64,000 nt of DNA, from contig NZ_AZRW02000033.1 in the NCBI RefSeq assembly GCF_000512695.2, positions 1 through 64,000 on the forward strand. Reading direction: 5' to 3'. The position numbers and the translations under genes were made by a program. Below are positions 26,298 through 34,853 of this stretch, piece after piece; position 1 is the first letter of the stretch; each line of letters starts with the position of its first letter. Under the pieces are notes generated by a model, which was given only the letters and a program-made list of their open reading frames with translations, did not search any database and was not told the DNA's origin. Source of the stretch: Pseudomonas sp. QTF5. GTDB taxonomy: Bacteria > Pseudomonadota > Gammaproteobacteria > Pseudomonadales > Pseudomonadaceae.

Positions 26298-28423
26298 TCA
26301 TCTCTCGGTTCATGCTGTGTGGCTTCTTCGAGAAGATCCGCGGGCAGTGGCGCATCTTGATCCTGATTCGCTGTCGGACTCCACCAGTCATTCGCCGCGA
26401 CATAGCGTTTGCGCATGTACCCGGCCATCGTTTGCAGATCCTTGGGCATGACTTCATCAGGATCCGGCGCGGGCAAGGGCATACGAATTTTCCAAAGCTG
26501 ACCTCCCTCGATAAGCCCAAAGGCCTGTCCTTTGGGCAAGGCCACTACGTGCGCTGGTTCAATCATCGGAACGCTGGTCGTAGTGACCCGATCTTGAGTG
26601 TTGGAGGTGAAGGCGGTGTTGCCCTGCGGGTCTGAGCTGTCAGTGGCTGCGCTCATCACCGACGTTGTGTAGACCTCGACCTTGGGCAATTGCTTGGTGA
26701 GCAGTTCAGCTGTCGCGGTTTCACGTACTCGTAGCATGAACAGATTGTTGAAGTTGCCGATGACTTGGCCAGCCTTGGCACGATTGCCGATCCGCGCCTC
26801 GATGTCGCTGAGGGTCTGAGTGTAGGCCGTCACCTGGATGCCGGCGCCGCCACCTTTGTTGATCATCGGGATGAACTCGTCGCCCATCAGTTCGTTGAAT
26901 TCGTCGGCATGGACATTGATGGGGATTTTCTTGTCCGCCGAGGCCCCGGGTAGTCCGTCATCAACTCCAAACTTGTAGATGTGGCCTGCAACAGACACCA
27001 GATCAGAGAACATCGAATTGCCGACGGCAGACGCGACTTCAGAGTCGGACAACGCATCGAGGCCGACGTAAACCACGGCCCGTTTACGGATGACCTGCAT
27101 CCAGTCAAAGATCGGCCGCGGATCCTCCAGATCCACGTAGTCCGGTGCCAACAGTTGCGCAATGTCTCCGGTGGTAAGTTTTTCCAACAGCGGCAGGAGC
27201 GAGGCTACGATCTTGTCGAAGTAGGTGCGGTCATAGCGCACGGCTGAGCGCAGTCCATCGAGAACAGGATCATACAGCCGCGCCTGGGACAGGTATTGCT
27301 CAATCGCCACTACGCGTTTCTCGCGCCCCATCATGTTTCGTGGAATGTTTTTCTCGTTGAGTTTGGCCTCGATCTGCACGATGACTTCCCAAGCCTTGGG
27401 CTCGTGTTCGGCGAAGAAGTACGCGGCGTATTCGATGAACAGGGCATCGATGTTGATGACATGACGCTGGATCAGCAGGTAATCCGGTCGTTGTCCCAGT
27501 TCTACCAATGCCCGGGCAATGATGTTGACGAAGCGCCAGGCAAATTCCCTGAACGCCGCAGAGTTGCCTTCGCCTGACAGTTGTCCGGCAATTCGGGAGG
27601 CCACTTCGGTGATTCGCCCGAACCGGCCGATCGCGTTGTAGCGGGCCGAGATCGAAGGTTGCCCTAGGTGAAATACATAGAACTCACCGTCACGGCCCGC
27701 CCGCTTGGCTTCGACGTACATGCGCTTGAGTAGCTCGGCATCGCCCTTGGGGTCAAAAACGATGCAAACCTCGCCACGGCGAATGTCCTGGGTAATAAAT
27801 AATTCGGCCAGTCGGGTCTTGCCGACACGTGTCGTGCCTAATACCAGGGTATGGCCAACGCGTTCACCCAAGGGCAGGGTGACATCGACCTCTTGGGGCT
27901 CGACAGCATGGAGCCTAGGCAATCCACCCACTGGAGGTAATGGTCTGACAGGGTTCAGCGGGTGATCCATGCCAGTGAGCCGAGGCAGTTGGCTCAGCGG
28001 GTGAGGTGCAAACTCCAGTCGTGCTTCTAACCGGCGCGCCAACTGGTACAGCACAGAGGGCTCAATGTACTTTCGGAACTCAGGTCGGTAGGTCTGCATC
28101 AGCCTATGGGTGTGACGTTGATCCCAACGAAAACCCTTGCCGACAAACAAGCGTTGATGACTGACAGGGATCTCACGGCTGGTCATCACATAGCGCGGCA
28201 GGCGCCTCATTTGCCGGCGATAGCGCAAGACAGTGCAAGCCTGCTTCAGGCGAACCGCACCAAGGGCGGTGCAAGCGAGCGCGGCGCCTGTCCCAATGGA
28301 TGGGGTGAGCGCAAGTGACCAAGGGGCTGCGAGGCATAAAGCGGCCGCTGAACCGCACACGGCAACGCTGTACAGTTCAACGGCCGGTCGCAGTAGCGTT
28401 TCAACGGCATGGGACTGCGTCAT
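26294..28423 (-). CDS. traD: Type IV coupling protein TraD, SXT/TOL/ICE subfamily (TIGR03743)
   Basis: A 709-aa membrane ATPase that delivers the relaxase-DNA complex to the channel. Two N-terminal membrane helices (residues about 15-55), Walker A GTTRVGKTRLAEL near residue 197 and Walker B CIVFDPKGDAELL near residue 222, plus the conserved HADEFNEL segment further on. Length is full. Overlaps the DUF4400 gene by four bases and starts two bases after the TIGR03765 stop. Confidence 0.93.
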   Translation of the reverse strand: MTQSHAVETLLRPAVELYSVAVCGSAAALCLAAPWSLALTPSIGTGAALACTALGAVRLKQACTVLRYRRQMRRLPRYVMTSREIPVSHQRLFVGKGFRWDQRHTHRLMQTYRPEFRKYIEPSVLYQLARRLEARLEFAPHPLSQLPRLTGMDHPLNPVRPLPPVGGLPRLHAVEPQEVDVTLPLGERVGHTLVLGTTRVGKTRLAELFITQDIRRGEVCIVFDPKGDAELLKRMYVEAKRAGRDGEFYVFHLGQPSISARYNAIGRFGRITEVASRIAGQLSGEGNSAAFREFAWRFVNIIARALVELGQRPDYLLIQRHVINIDALFIEYAAYFFAEHEPKAWEVIVQIEAKLNEKNIPRNMMGREKRVVAIEQYLSQARLYDPVLDGLRSAVRYDRTYFDKIVASLLPLLEKLTTGDIAQLLAPDYVDLEDPRPIFDWMQVIRKRAVVYVGLDALSDSEVASAVGNSMFSDLVSVAGHIYKFGVDDGLPGASADKKIPINVHADEFNELMGDEFIPMINKGGGAGIQVTAYTQTLSDIEARIGNRAKAGQVIGNFNNLFMLRVRETATAELLTKQLPKVEVYTTSVMSAATDSSDPQGNTAFTSNTQDRVTTTSVPMIEPAHVVALPKGQAFGLIEGGQLWKIRMPLPAPDPDEVMPKDLQTMAGYMRKRYVAANDWWSPTANQDQDAPLPADLLEEATQHEPRDE

Positions 28424-28425
28424 CC

Positions 28426-28854
28426 CTACTGCTCAATGCTGCTGGCTGTGATCAGCACAGGATAGTGCCGAAGATTCAAGCGCTGGGCCAGGTCATCTGC
28501 TGATACTGGGGAGAGCGTCAGTCCCGGGGCGGCCTGACGAAGGTTCAAAAGTGCCGCCTTGGACTCGATGTTGACCACCAGCCCTACAGCTTTCAATTTC
28601 CTCAACAGCGGTAGTCGCTGCTTCAACCACGTCCGTGAGCGAGCGTCCTCGCCGATCAGGAAAAACGCTGGTAACCCCACGGCGTCCAAGACGCGGCGTT
28701 GAACAGTGCCAGGTGACAAAGCCTTCGAACGGACCGGCAACATGTCGTCTTCGCTGTAGCGTGCCTCTGCGTGCTTGGGTGTGATCACTTCAGCAGCGCA
28801 CCAGTTGCAGTTCATTGCCCAAAAAGCACATACCCATGCATAACGTGTTTTCAT
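28426..28854 (-). CDS. TIGR03765 (PFL_4695, DUF2859) family ICE protein
   Basis: A 142-aa exported protein with signal MKTRYAWVCAFWAMNCNWCA and the family hallmark LNLRHYPVLITASSIEQ at the very end. The start at 28854 overlaps the stop of the transglycosylase gene (ATGA) and has GGGAG 9 bases upstream. Part of the TraD-linked sub-operon; role unknown beyond conjugation. Confidence 0.88.
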   Translation of the reverse strand: MKTRYAWVCAFWAMNCNWCAAEVITPKHAEARYSEDDMLPVRSKALSPGTVQRRVLDAVGLPAFFLIGEDARSRTWLKQRLPLLRKLKAVGLVVNIESKAALLNLRQAAPGLTLSPVSADDLAQRLNLRHYPVLITASSIEQ

Positions 28855-29426
28855 GGCCGGTAGCTCCCTGTCCAAGCCAGCTGATTCAGATGCTTGCTGA
28901 CACTGCGTCGATAACGCGCTGCCAAAGGACCGCCAGCAGGTCGGTGGAAACGACCCGCAGCAGCCAACCAGTCTTCACCGTTGCGGTATTGTTCGCGCAA
29001 AATGAGTGCTGCAATTGCAAGGTTTCTATGAGGGTGTAGCAGTTCACACGGGTGTCGGTAGAACCGCCTCTGATGGCCCAGGTTGATTTGGGTCAGGCCG
29101 GCGTCAATCCGTGTAGCTGGGTGGTGTTTCAAGGCCTGCTGCAGTGCTCTGCACGCGTCAGCCTGTTTTTCGAAGTACAGAGCGGTTCCTGCGATATTCA
29201 GCGTCCAGGGCCAAGGCAGACGCCGACCTCGCAACGCAACGCCGCTTTCTTGCAACGCCACGGCAAACAGCACATCCGAAGGAACCCCGGCTTGCCTGGC
29301 TGCAACACCATAGGCCGGTGGAGGAGCCAAAACAGGTTGGGCGACAGACTCGGGAGCAACGTTCAGAAGAGTGGCATAACTTAAAAGGCGCAGCAGTATG
29401 CTGCGCGGGTTTACTGACGCAGCCAT
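28851..29426 (-). CDS. Conjugation-associated lytic transglycosylase
   Basis: A 191-aa periplasmic SLT-type muramidase expected to open the peptidoglycan for the transfer channel. Signal sequence at the N terminus, then the catalytic ALQESG motif (Glu near residue 61), a PWPWTLNIAG strand and GLTQINLG, which match the goose-lysozyme-like fold signature. It overlaps TIGR03759 by 16 bases and TIGR03765 by four. Confidence 0.87.
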   Translation of the reverse strand: MAASVNPRSILLRLLSYATLLNVAPESVAQPVLAPPPAYGVAARQAGVPSDVLFAVALQESGVALRGRRLPWPWTLNIAGTALYFEKQADACRALQQALKHHPATRIDAGLTQINLGHQRRFYRHPCELLHPHRNLAIAALILREQYRNGEDWLAAAGRFHRPAGGPLAARYRRSVSKHLNQLAWTGSYRP

Positions 29427-30130
29427 TTGCCATTCACCTCGTGCATCACTGCCGGCAACTCGCCTCGAGCGCCGATTGATACCCAGCGCCCATTGTCGTG
29501 ATTGATTGTGATGGATCCGTCACGGATTTTGATGGGATTGATGCCGACTTTCTGGGCCCATTGGCGGATGCGTTTGTCGTTTTGTTGACTGCCAACAACG
29601 TAGAGATCGAACGCTGAGCCTGAGGTCTGCAACTGTTTAACCCGATGTTCACATTCAGGGCAGTCGTATCGGACGAAAACCGCTTTTCTCTCGGTCGCCT
29701 TGATCGTCAAGGGACTGTTCATGGGGGGAAGGTTGACTAGTGCCATCCCCGGGTACCGATCTTTCCAAGCCAGATCATAGGCTCGCTGGTAGGCCAATAA
29801 TTTCTCAACGCGCGCTGCTTCAGCGTCCACTTGAAGCAGTGCATAACGCTGCCGCTCAATATCCGTACGTGCCTCAATTCCTAACGCGCTCAAAGGGTCA
29901 AGGTTTGGGGAGTAGGTGCCCAATGGGCCCTGCATCAGGGTTCGAAAGCGATCGAGCTCTTCTTCCCGCAAACCCCACTGCTGAGCCAGCAACGCTTTAT
30001 CAATCGGAAAAGCATCATCTGAGTGGTGTTTACTGTTGGTTTCTACCAAGATTTTTGTACTGGGCTCCTGCGCATGAGCACCGGAGAACAGCGACAAGAG
30101 CATTGGGGGCAGCAATAGCAAACGGGACAT
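29411..30130 (-). CDS. TIGR03759 family ICE protein
   Basis: A 239-aa secreted protein with signal peptide MSRLLLLPPMLLSLFSGAHA. The family segment LLAQQWGLREEELDRFRTLM is near residues 48-67. The second half contains RYDCPECEHRVKQLQ, a CxxC that suggests thioredoxin-like redox or disulfide handling in the periplasm. AGGAG precedes the start. Confidence 0.87.
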   Translation of the reverse strand: MSRLLLLPPMLLSLFSGAHAQEPSTKILVETNSKHHSDDAFPIDKALLAQQWGLREEELDRFRTLMQGPLGTYSPNLDPLSALGIEARTDIERQRYALLQVDAEAARVEKLLAYQRAYDLAWKDRYPGMALVNLPPMNSPLTIKATERKAVFVRYDCPECEHRVKQLQTSGSAFDLYVVGSQQNDKRIRQWAQKVGINPIKIRDGSITINHDNGRWVSIGARGELPAVMHEVNGKWLRQ

Positions 30131-30138
30131 GATCGCTC

Positions 30139-30786
30139 CTATCGAATATTCAGGCGATGTGTCACGCCATCGGCAACAAACACTGCGGACTGTTCGTCAA
30201 AGCCCTCAAGTCTCCAACCCGCGTAGGACTCTCCAATCCGCATGAGCCGACTTTGATCCAGTGACTGGGTTCCCACCGGGACAATGGACAGGAAACGTTC
30301 ACCGCCACGCAGCTCCCAACCGAGAATCTGGAAAGATGGCTCAGCAGGTTTTTTCGGTTTGCGGGGAAGGGGGGCGGGTTTATTTGGGACCGGCAAGTGC
30401 ATCAGTTGTTTCTGACCAGACTCGAGCTGCAGTACGCGCTGTAGCAGCGCTTGCAAGTCCGTTTGAGGCTGGTGGGTGGCAGCCATTGCCTTCTCTATGT
30501 CGGTGATGCGTCCGTTGAGGGCTGCAGACAGATCGGTCATTTCAGTACGAGTCACAGCATTTGGAGACTGCTGTGCATTCAAGATGGACAGCTCCAGTCC
30601 CATGACTCGATCTTCAAGGTGTTGAAGGTCTGTCGAGTCAGCTTGCTCTACAAGACGCTGCGTTAGTTCCGATAGCGATATCTGATGAGAGATGAGCGTG
30701 CAGCAGGCCACCGACAGCAGTAGGGGAGGCGTCCAGCGTAGAAATCGTGTGCGAAGTGTTGTGTTGGAGATGGTGGAATAAATCAT
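30139..30786 (-). CDS. ICE exported coiled-coil protein of unknown function
   Basis: A 215-aa protein starting MIYSTISNTTLRTR at 30786, with a membrane anchor (FLRWTPPLLLSVACCTLIS), a long coiled coil (residues about 35-130), a Pro/Lys linker (PAPLPRKPKKPAEP) and a beta-rich C-terminal domain (FQILGWELRGGERFLSIVPV). It overlaps the PilL-like gene by four bases. The layout resembles pilus-assembly or channel-tether proteins, but no named family was recognised. Confidence 0.72.
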   Translation of the reverse strand: MIYSTISNTTLRTRFLRWTPPLLLSVACCTLISHQISLSELTQRLVEQADSTDLQHLEDRVMGLELSILNAQQSPNAVTRTEMTDLSAALNGRITDIEKAMAATHQPQTDLQALLQRVLQLESGQKQLMHLPVPNKPAPLPRKPKKPAEPSFQILGWELRGGERFLSIVPVGTQSLDQSRLMRIGESYAGWRLEGFDEQSAVFVADGVTHRLNIR

Positions 30787-31310
30787 GGGGTTGCCTCCGG
30801 AGGGACAGAAGCGATCGCAGAGATCCCGGCAGGTACGCTGCCAGCCGACGGGATGAAACAGATCTGGCGAAGACGTTCGTTGGCCTGTAACGACCAAGCA
30901 GGGCCGGCGAGCATCTGCAAAGCATCGCGCAGCACCATAGGGCCCAGCTTCAGGTGAGCTGCCGGAAGGGGGAGTGCGAACAGCATCGCGTTTTCAGGTG
31001 TGCTGTCACAAAGTCGATATCCCGATCGCAACAGGACATAGCTCAGAGCGTCACCGACCGAGATGAACCAGGTAGAGGGAAGATCGATATCGATGACTTG
31101 CAGCAAAAGGTTCTGCTGCGCGGCTTCTGGTGCCAGCTCAACCAAGGTGTAGCGACCGTAGCGTTGGACGGGAATGTAATGCTCTGAAGGTCGTGGTGCA
31201 GCCTTCTCCACCGCCGGCGCAGTGGGTAGTAATTCAATGGTTTGACAGCCCGCAAGCGTCAGGCTGTTCAGCAAAATGAGTGGGATAAGGCGAGCATTTG
31301 GCAATGGCAT
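30783..31310 (-). CDS. PilL-like conjugative transfer region lipoprotein (TIGR03748)
   Basis: A 175-aa predicted lipoprotein (LILLNSLTLAGC) with the family core YGRYTLVELAPEAAQQNLLL and LRSGYRLC..LPLPAAHLKLGPM. It resembles the N-terminal part of PilL from type IV pilus clusters; the rest of such a pilus cluster is absent. It is the promoter-proximal gene of the TraD sub-operon. The start at 31310 has AGGAA upstream. Confidence 0.85.
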   Translation of the reverse strand: MPLPNARLIPLILLNSLTLAGCQTIELLPTAPAVEKAAPRPSEHYIPVQRYGRYTLVELAPEAAQQNLLLQVIDIDLPSTWFISVGDALSYVLLRSGYRLCDSTPENAMLFALPLPAAHLKLGPMVLRDALQMLAGPAWSLQANERLRQICFIPSAGSVPAGISAIASVPPEATP

Positions 31311-31411
31311 ACGCTGGGTTCCTGGATGTGATCCGAGGAACATCTCAAGCGGGCGTCTCGGTGGCAGCGAACAATCTGGAATGAGGAGTCACCCGATTCA
31401 ATGTCACATAA

Positions 31412-31438
31412 AGAAAAACGGCCCCCGAGGAGGCCGTT
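31412..31438 (-). terminator. Rho-independent terminator
   Basis: AACGGCC / GGCCGTT stem with a CCCGAGGA-type loop; on the minus strand the tail is TTTTTCTTT. It ends the transcript of the small gene at 31481 and isolates the transfer operon. Confidence 0.8.
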
Positions 31439-31480
31439 GAGATCAATGTTTGAAGTTCTACTAATGCCTGACCGCAGGCT

Positions 31481-31783
31481 TCAGTATTCTTCAGGCAGAA
31501 GAATGGTGGTCACGCTGCGATCTGCTTCGGTGATGATCCACAGCTTCAGCCCAGGTTCGACGTCGTAGACGGACATCAGTCGATAATCTGATATCAGCGC
31601 CTCTTCGTTGAGCTGACGATCTTCGTCGCAGATGTCCCCCCAGTCGCCTAGCATGTGACGGCCGAAGTAGTGAAATGGATCTAATCGCTTCGATCTCATC
31701 AGTGCGTCGACACCCGGTGTTATAACCAAAGCGCCGAGCTCGGACATTGGTTTGGCCGAATCACCAAACTTGAGAATAATCAT
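31481..31783 (-). CDS. Small conserved ICE/plasmid protein
   Basis: A 100-aa acidic protein (MIILKFGDSAKPMSELGALV ... WIITEADRSVTTILLPEEY). The pattern RLDPFHYFGRHMLGDWGD and the closing ADRSVTTILLPE are familiar from small proteins carried by many ICEs and plasmids, sometimes misnamed as restriction subunits. No catalytic motif is visible. It has its own AAGGAAA binding site and terminators on both sides. Confidence 0.75.
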   Translation of the reverse strand: MIILKFGDSAKPMSELGALVITPGVDALMRSKRLDPFHYFGRHMLGDWGDICDEDRQLNEEALISDYRLMSVYDVEPGLKLWIITEADRSVTTILLPEEY

Positions 31784-31799
31784 GGTCTGTTTCCTTTTC

Positions 31800-31838
31800 A
31801 AAAATGAGCCATGACACCCCCCTCTGGAGTCATGGCTC
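31800..31838 (-). terminator. Rho-independent terminator after the STY4534 gene
   Basis: GAGCCATGAC / GTCATGGCTC, a 10-bp stem with a 13-base loop, followed on the minus strand by TTTTT. It lies only 17 bases before the next start codon, so it could also act as a leader hairpin for that gene. Confidence 0.75.
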
Positions 31839-31919
31839 ACGAGGGTGGGTAGAAAGACTGAACGTCTTCTATGAGTTACTACATTGAGGAAAAACCAAGA
31901 ACCGTTGCCGGATCTGAAA

Positions 31920-32387
31920 TCAAACTGCGGGTTCCGCTTCGGCCACTGGCTCAGGCGGGGTGTCCCCTATGGGCATTGAATCTTCAGCGGCGGGTTCACG
32001 TTTGTGCACCATAACGCCATCGATCTTGATCCAGTTCAACAGGAGTAGCCGGGCCTTGAAACTGACACCCAATTGCCCCTTGTTGATGCCTTTGGAGTAA
32101 GTGAAGGTATCCACCCAGGGATCTCCGAGGCGAAAACCGACCAGGACTTTGCGCTCTAGCTCAACGGCTTTAGCGCACCGGCGAATCAGATCTTTTGCTT
32201 CTTCGCCTGTGACACGTACATCGAAGCGCCGATACTCCGGACCGTCGGTAGGACCATTGAGCGCTGCGATGTCGCAAGCTAGAAACGATTCGCCTTTCTT
32301 GAGTTTCACCTCGCGTATGCGATTGAGATAACCCAGTCCAGTGATATGAAGATCGAAGTAAGTCACTTCGGAAAACGCATTGCTCAT
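31920..32387 (-). CDS. STY4534 family ICE replication protein (DUF3577)
   Basis: A 155-aa protein matching the DUF3577/STY4534 family, found near ssb and topB in ICEs and taken to act in element replication, perhaps as a single-strand-DNA-binding-like fold. The core YFDLHITGLGYLNRIREVKL and the GLGYL..GPTDGPEYRRFDV region are conserved; the Pro/Glu-rich tail is not. The GGAGG of this gene lies within a hairpin (32393-32422). Confidence 0.85.
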   Translation of the reverse strand: MSNAFSEVTYFDLHITGLGYLNRIREVKLKKGESFLACDIAALNGPTDGPEYRRFDVRVTGEEAKDLIRRCAKAVELERKVLVGFRLGDPWVDTFTYSKGINKGQLGVSFKARLLLLNWIKIDGVMVHKREPAAEDSMPIGDTPPEPVAEAEPAV

Positions 32388-32392
32388 GACGT

Positions 32393-32422
32393 GCCTCCAG
32401 GCTGGAGAAAGCAGGTGGAGGC
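32393..32422 (-). promoter_or_regulatory. Hairpin that would mask the ribosome binding site of the DUF3577 gene
   Basis: On the minus strand GCCTCCA (32422-32416) pairs with TGGAGGC (32399-32393). The second arm contains the GGAGG Shine-Dalgarno 6 bases before the ATG at 32387. Further upstream GGGGGCAACAGTCCCC can form another stem. Translation control by structure or a bound factor is plausible. Confidence 0.45.
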
Positions 32423-32518
32423 TCGTCGCCCCAAGGGGACTGTTGCCCCCGATAGGTGATTGGAAAAAATGACCCAAAGGGAAAACCTATGGTTTGTCCC
32501 CATGAACAAATGGCTGGG

Positions 32519-32926
32519 TTACCAACCGTGATAGTGCATGATCAGTGAAGCGATGACGTCGCGTCGCTCAAGGTCTAGAAGACCCAGGTCGGCTAAACCT
32601 CTGATCCCCACCCTATTGAGTAGAGCGCTGCCTTCTTCGGTGTCGTAGAAGCTGACCAGAGCTGCAAGGAATATCCGCTCATTGGTGCTCAGTACATCAA
32701 TGGCGTTGTTGATCATCAGCAGATTGGGACGTAGATCCCACCTGCAATTGCTCTTGTCGAAACCGGTTTTTGTTCCGTCACCAAAGTAGGTGGGGCCGGC
32801 TAATGAAACACCTTGTTTCCAGGCAAAGAGAAAGGCTGCCGCTGTGCTGTCGAAATTGATTGGCGGTTGAATGATGGGCGTGTGCTGGGACAGTGAGGAA
32901 AGCTGAGAAACGGTTGAATTTTTCAT
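32519..32926 (-). CDS. Conserved ICE protein of unknown function
   Basis: A 135-aa protein starting MKNSTVSQLSSLSQHTP at 32926, with AGGAG 7 bases upstream. Most of it looks alpha-helical (ERIFLAALVSFYDTEEGSAL, RRDVIASLIMHYHGW). No signal peptide, metal site or DNA-binding motif was recognised. It is preceded by leader RNA copy 3. Confidence 0.7.
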   Translation of the reverse strand: MKNSTVSQLSSLSQHTPIIQPPINFDSTAAAFLFAWKQGVSLAGPTYFGDGTKTGFDKSNCRWDLRPNLLMINNAIDVLSTNERIFLAALVSFYDTEEGSALLNRVGIRGLADLGLLDLERRDVIASLIMHYHGW

Positions 32927-33059
32927 GAGAACAACTCCTGATGATCTGAGTAAGGTCCAAGGGACTTGCACGATGTAATGACAGGCATCGACGCCTTTCA
33001 GGGCGCACGTCCGCAGAAACGATGCTGGGCGGACTGGCATGGTCAACGTGAGCCAATCA

Positions 33060-33115
33060 CGCCGCAGCCCTGAAGACCTCGGCTGCCTGGGCAGGCACTG
33101 ATCCGTGATCAGTGA
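33060..33115 (-). promoter_or_regulatory. Conserved two-hairpin leader RNA, copy 3
   Basis: On the minus strand: stem 1 CACTGAT-cacgg-ATCAGTG (7 bp), spacer CCTGCCCAG, stem 2 GCAGCC with 11-base loop GAGGTCTTCAG closing on GGCTGC, then GGCG. Loop sizes (5 and 11) and the TGCCCAG and GGTCTT elements match copy 2; the stems covary. It lies about 135 bases before the gene at 32926. Confidence 0.62.
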
Positions 33116-33151
33116 TGCGTAACGAAAGAGTGTTCCTCGTGCGCTTACCTG

Positions 33152-34378
33152 TCAGCGATCAATACCTTCATGCGCTTGCCCTGATTCCGATAGCGTTGCC
33201 AGGAGTCGTTTGCCAAGCCAGACAAGGCAGGGCACCGCCATGGTGTTGCCAATGGCCGTGTAACGAGGCCCGTCAGCGGCCATCAGCATCCAGCCGCTTT
33301 CCGTGATTTCCCACAAGTCAAGCGGGCGGCTGCGGCTTACGCGCCTGATCGCGTAATGGCGTCGAGGGATCCTGGTATAACCACTGGGCAGACCTTGCAA
33401 GCGTTCGCACTCATTGGGGAGCAGGCGTCGGGCTCTGTGACGGATCGGAATGATCCGCTCTACTTCATTGTCACTGGCCTCAACGCATTCAGTGTTCAAG
33501 CACTGGCCCTCATCCCCGGTTGCGCAGACGACTATGGCAACGTCGTGATTGCAAGTCAGGGTGGGGCAGCACTCCAATGCGGCTTCAGCACCCCCTTGGC
33601 CGTTCGCCATGCCATAGGCGTTGTTGAAAGCATGGGCGCGCACTAGTCCATTGTCCGTTTGAGTGCCAGCTCCAGAAGGCGAGGCAATATTCGTTTCCTG
33701 CGTTCGGTGCGGCGCAATATCCCGGCGCGGGCTTTCGGACTCAAAAAGTACCGCGGCGGGATCAAACCCTGCTCGAGCACTTGCGACAAGGAACACACGA
33801 CGGCGTCGTTGGGCCACGCCGAAATATTGGGCATCCAGTACGCGCCAAGCGATTGTTCTTTGGGGGCCAAACACAATACCCGCGTGCGACCACGTCTTCC
33901 TTGGCGGCTGAAGTTCCCTTTCTTCGCCAGCCAATGCTGCGAGAAAGCAGCCAAAGGCATTGCCTTTGTCGCTGAGCACACCGGGAACGTTCTCCCAGAC
34001 AATGATGGATTGCGGTTCGTTTCGACAGATTCGGACTTGGTCGATGGCATTGGCTAACTCCACGTATTTGAGGCTGAGAATGCCTCTGGGATCCGCCAAC
34101 CCTGCACGAAAGCCGGCGATGCTGAAGGCCTGGCAGGGTGTGCCCCCAATCAGAATGGGCGGAGCAGGTACGCTCTCATTGAGCACCTGACTAACCAGTT
34201 GTGTCATATCACCCAGGTTCGGAACCTCAGGGTAGTGATGCGCCAGTACTGCACAGGGAAAGGGTTCGATCTCGGAAAACCAGGCTGGTGTCAGTCCAAG
34301 CGGTCGCCACGCGACGCTGACCGCTTCGATGCCGCTACAGACACTGGCGTACTGCAGGTGGATGGAGGGTTGATTCAT
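33152..34378 (-). CDS. DNA cytosine-C5 methyltransferase
   Basis: A 408-aa m5C methyltransferase. Motif I YASVCSGIEAVSVAW (SAM binding), motif IV PILIGGTPCQAFSIAG with catalytic Cys, motif VI WENVPGVL, motif VIII AQRRRRVFLV and motif X GNTMAVPCLVWLGKRL are all present, so the enzyme looks active. No restriction endonuclease is adjacent. Solitary methyltransferases on ICEs probably protect the incoming DNA from host restriction; the target site cannot be read from the sequence. Confidence 0.93.
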   Translation of the reverse strand: MNQPSIHLQYASVCSGIEAVSVAWRPLGLTPAWFSEIEPFPCAVLAHHYPEVPNLGDMTQLVSQVLNESVPAPPILIGGTPCQAFSIAGFRAGLADPRGILSLKYVELANAIDQVRICRNEPQSIIVWENVPGVLSDKGNAFGCFLAALAGEERELQPPRKTWSHAGIVFGPQRTIAWRVLDAQYFGVAQRRRRVFLVASARAGFDPAAVLFESESPRRDIAPHRTQETNIASPSGAGTQTDNGLVRAHAFNNAYGMANGQGGAEAALECCPTLTCNHDVAIVVCATGDEGQCLNTECVEASDNEVERIIPIRHRARRLLPNECERLQGLPSGYTRIPRRHYAIRRVSRSRPLDLWEITESGWMLMAADGPRYTAIGNTMAVPCLVWLGKRLLATLSESGQAHEGIDR

Positions 34379-34392
34379 GGGCTATGTCCTTT

Positions 34393-34563
34393 TCAGTGCG
34401 CCTCAATCACCGGGCAATGCAGTGCAGTGCCTGGCGCGGCGCGATAGTGGGAAAGGGACAGAGGTGCCGAAGGTCTGACCTTCGGCTGAAAACAGAGAAG
34501 CCACCGGTAGGCTGCCGCGGGCGTGTGGCGGTCGTCATTGCCAGACGCCGTGACAGCATTCAT
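34393..34563 (-). CDS. Small ORF just upstream of the methyltransferase
   Basis: A 56-aa frame starting MNAVTASGNDDRHTPAAAYR with AGGATCGGGG before it, ending 15 bases before the methyltransferase start. It contains a YRWLLCFQPKVRPSAP segment and a CPVIEAH tail. The composition looks like real protein, but it is short and overlaps a hairpin (GCCGAAGG..CCTTCGGC). Unknown function; it could be a leader peptide. Confidence 0.42.
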   Translation of the reverse strand: MNAVTASGNDDRHTPAAAYRWLLCFQPKVRPSAPLSLSHYRAAPGTALHCPVIEAH

Positions 34564-34853
34564 CCCCGATCCTTTATCGTGGCGTGGATCGATATCGTGA
34601 GGCACACATCCGTGTACAAAAGGAACCCGTTGTTTGACCGGCGGGTGCCGGCACCGATTACGTCCACCCTGAAGGGTCTCCTGATCGCCTTGATTGAAAG
34701 GCGCTCAGGGGATCCTTCAAAATGGGTCTTTTCAAAGACAGTGATGCGCAGCAATTGCAGCAGTGACGAACCGTTCCTTCACGTCGCCGATCAAATGATC
34801 GGATTAAACGCGCACACTGTTTCAGAAGGCGATAGGTGCTTGGGCAAGGTCGC
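34564..34853. other. Non-coding stretch between topB and the small ORF
   Basis: About 290 bases with no supported gene. It probably contains the promoter for the methyltransferase. No clear terminator for topB readthrough was recognised. Confidence 0.3.

Noticed and set aside
33152..34378. A restriction-modification system around the cytosine methyltransferase
   Set aside because: No endonuclease, helicase or specificity gene lies next to it; treated as a solitary methyltransferase.
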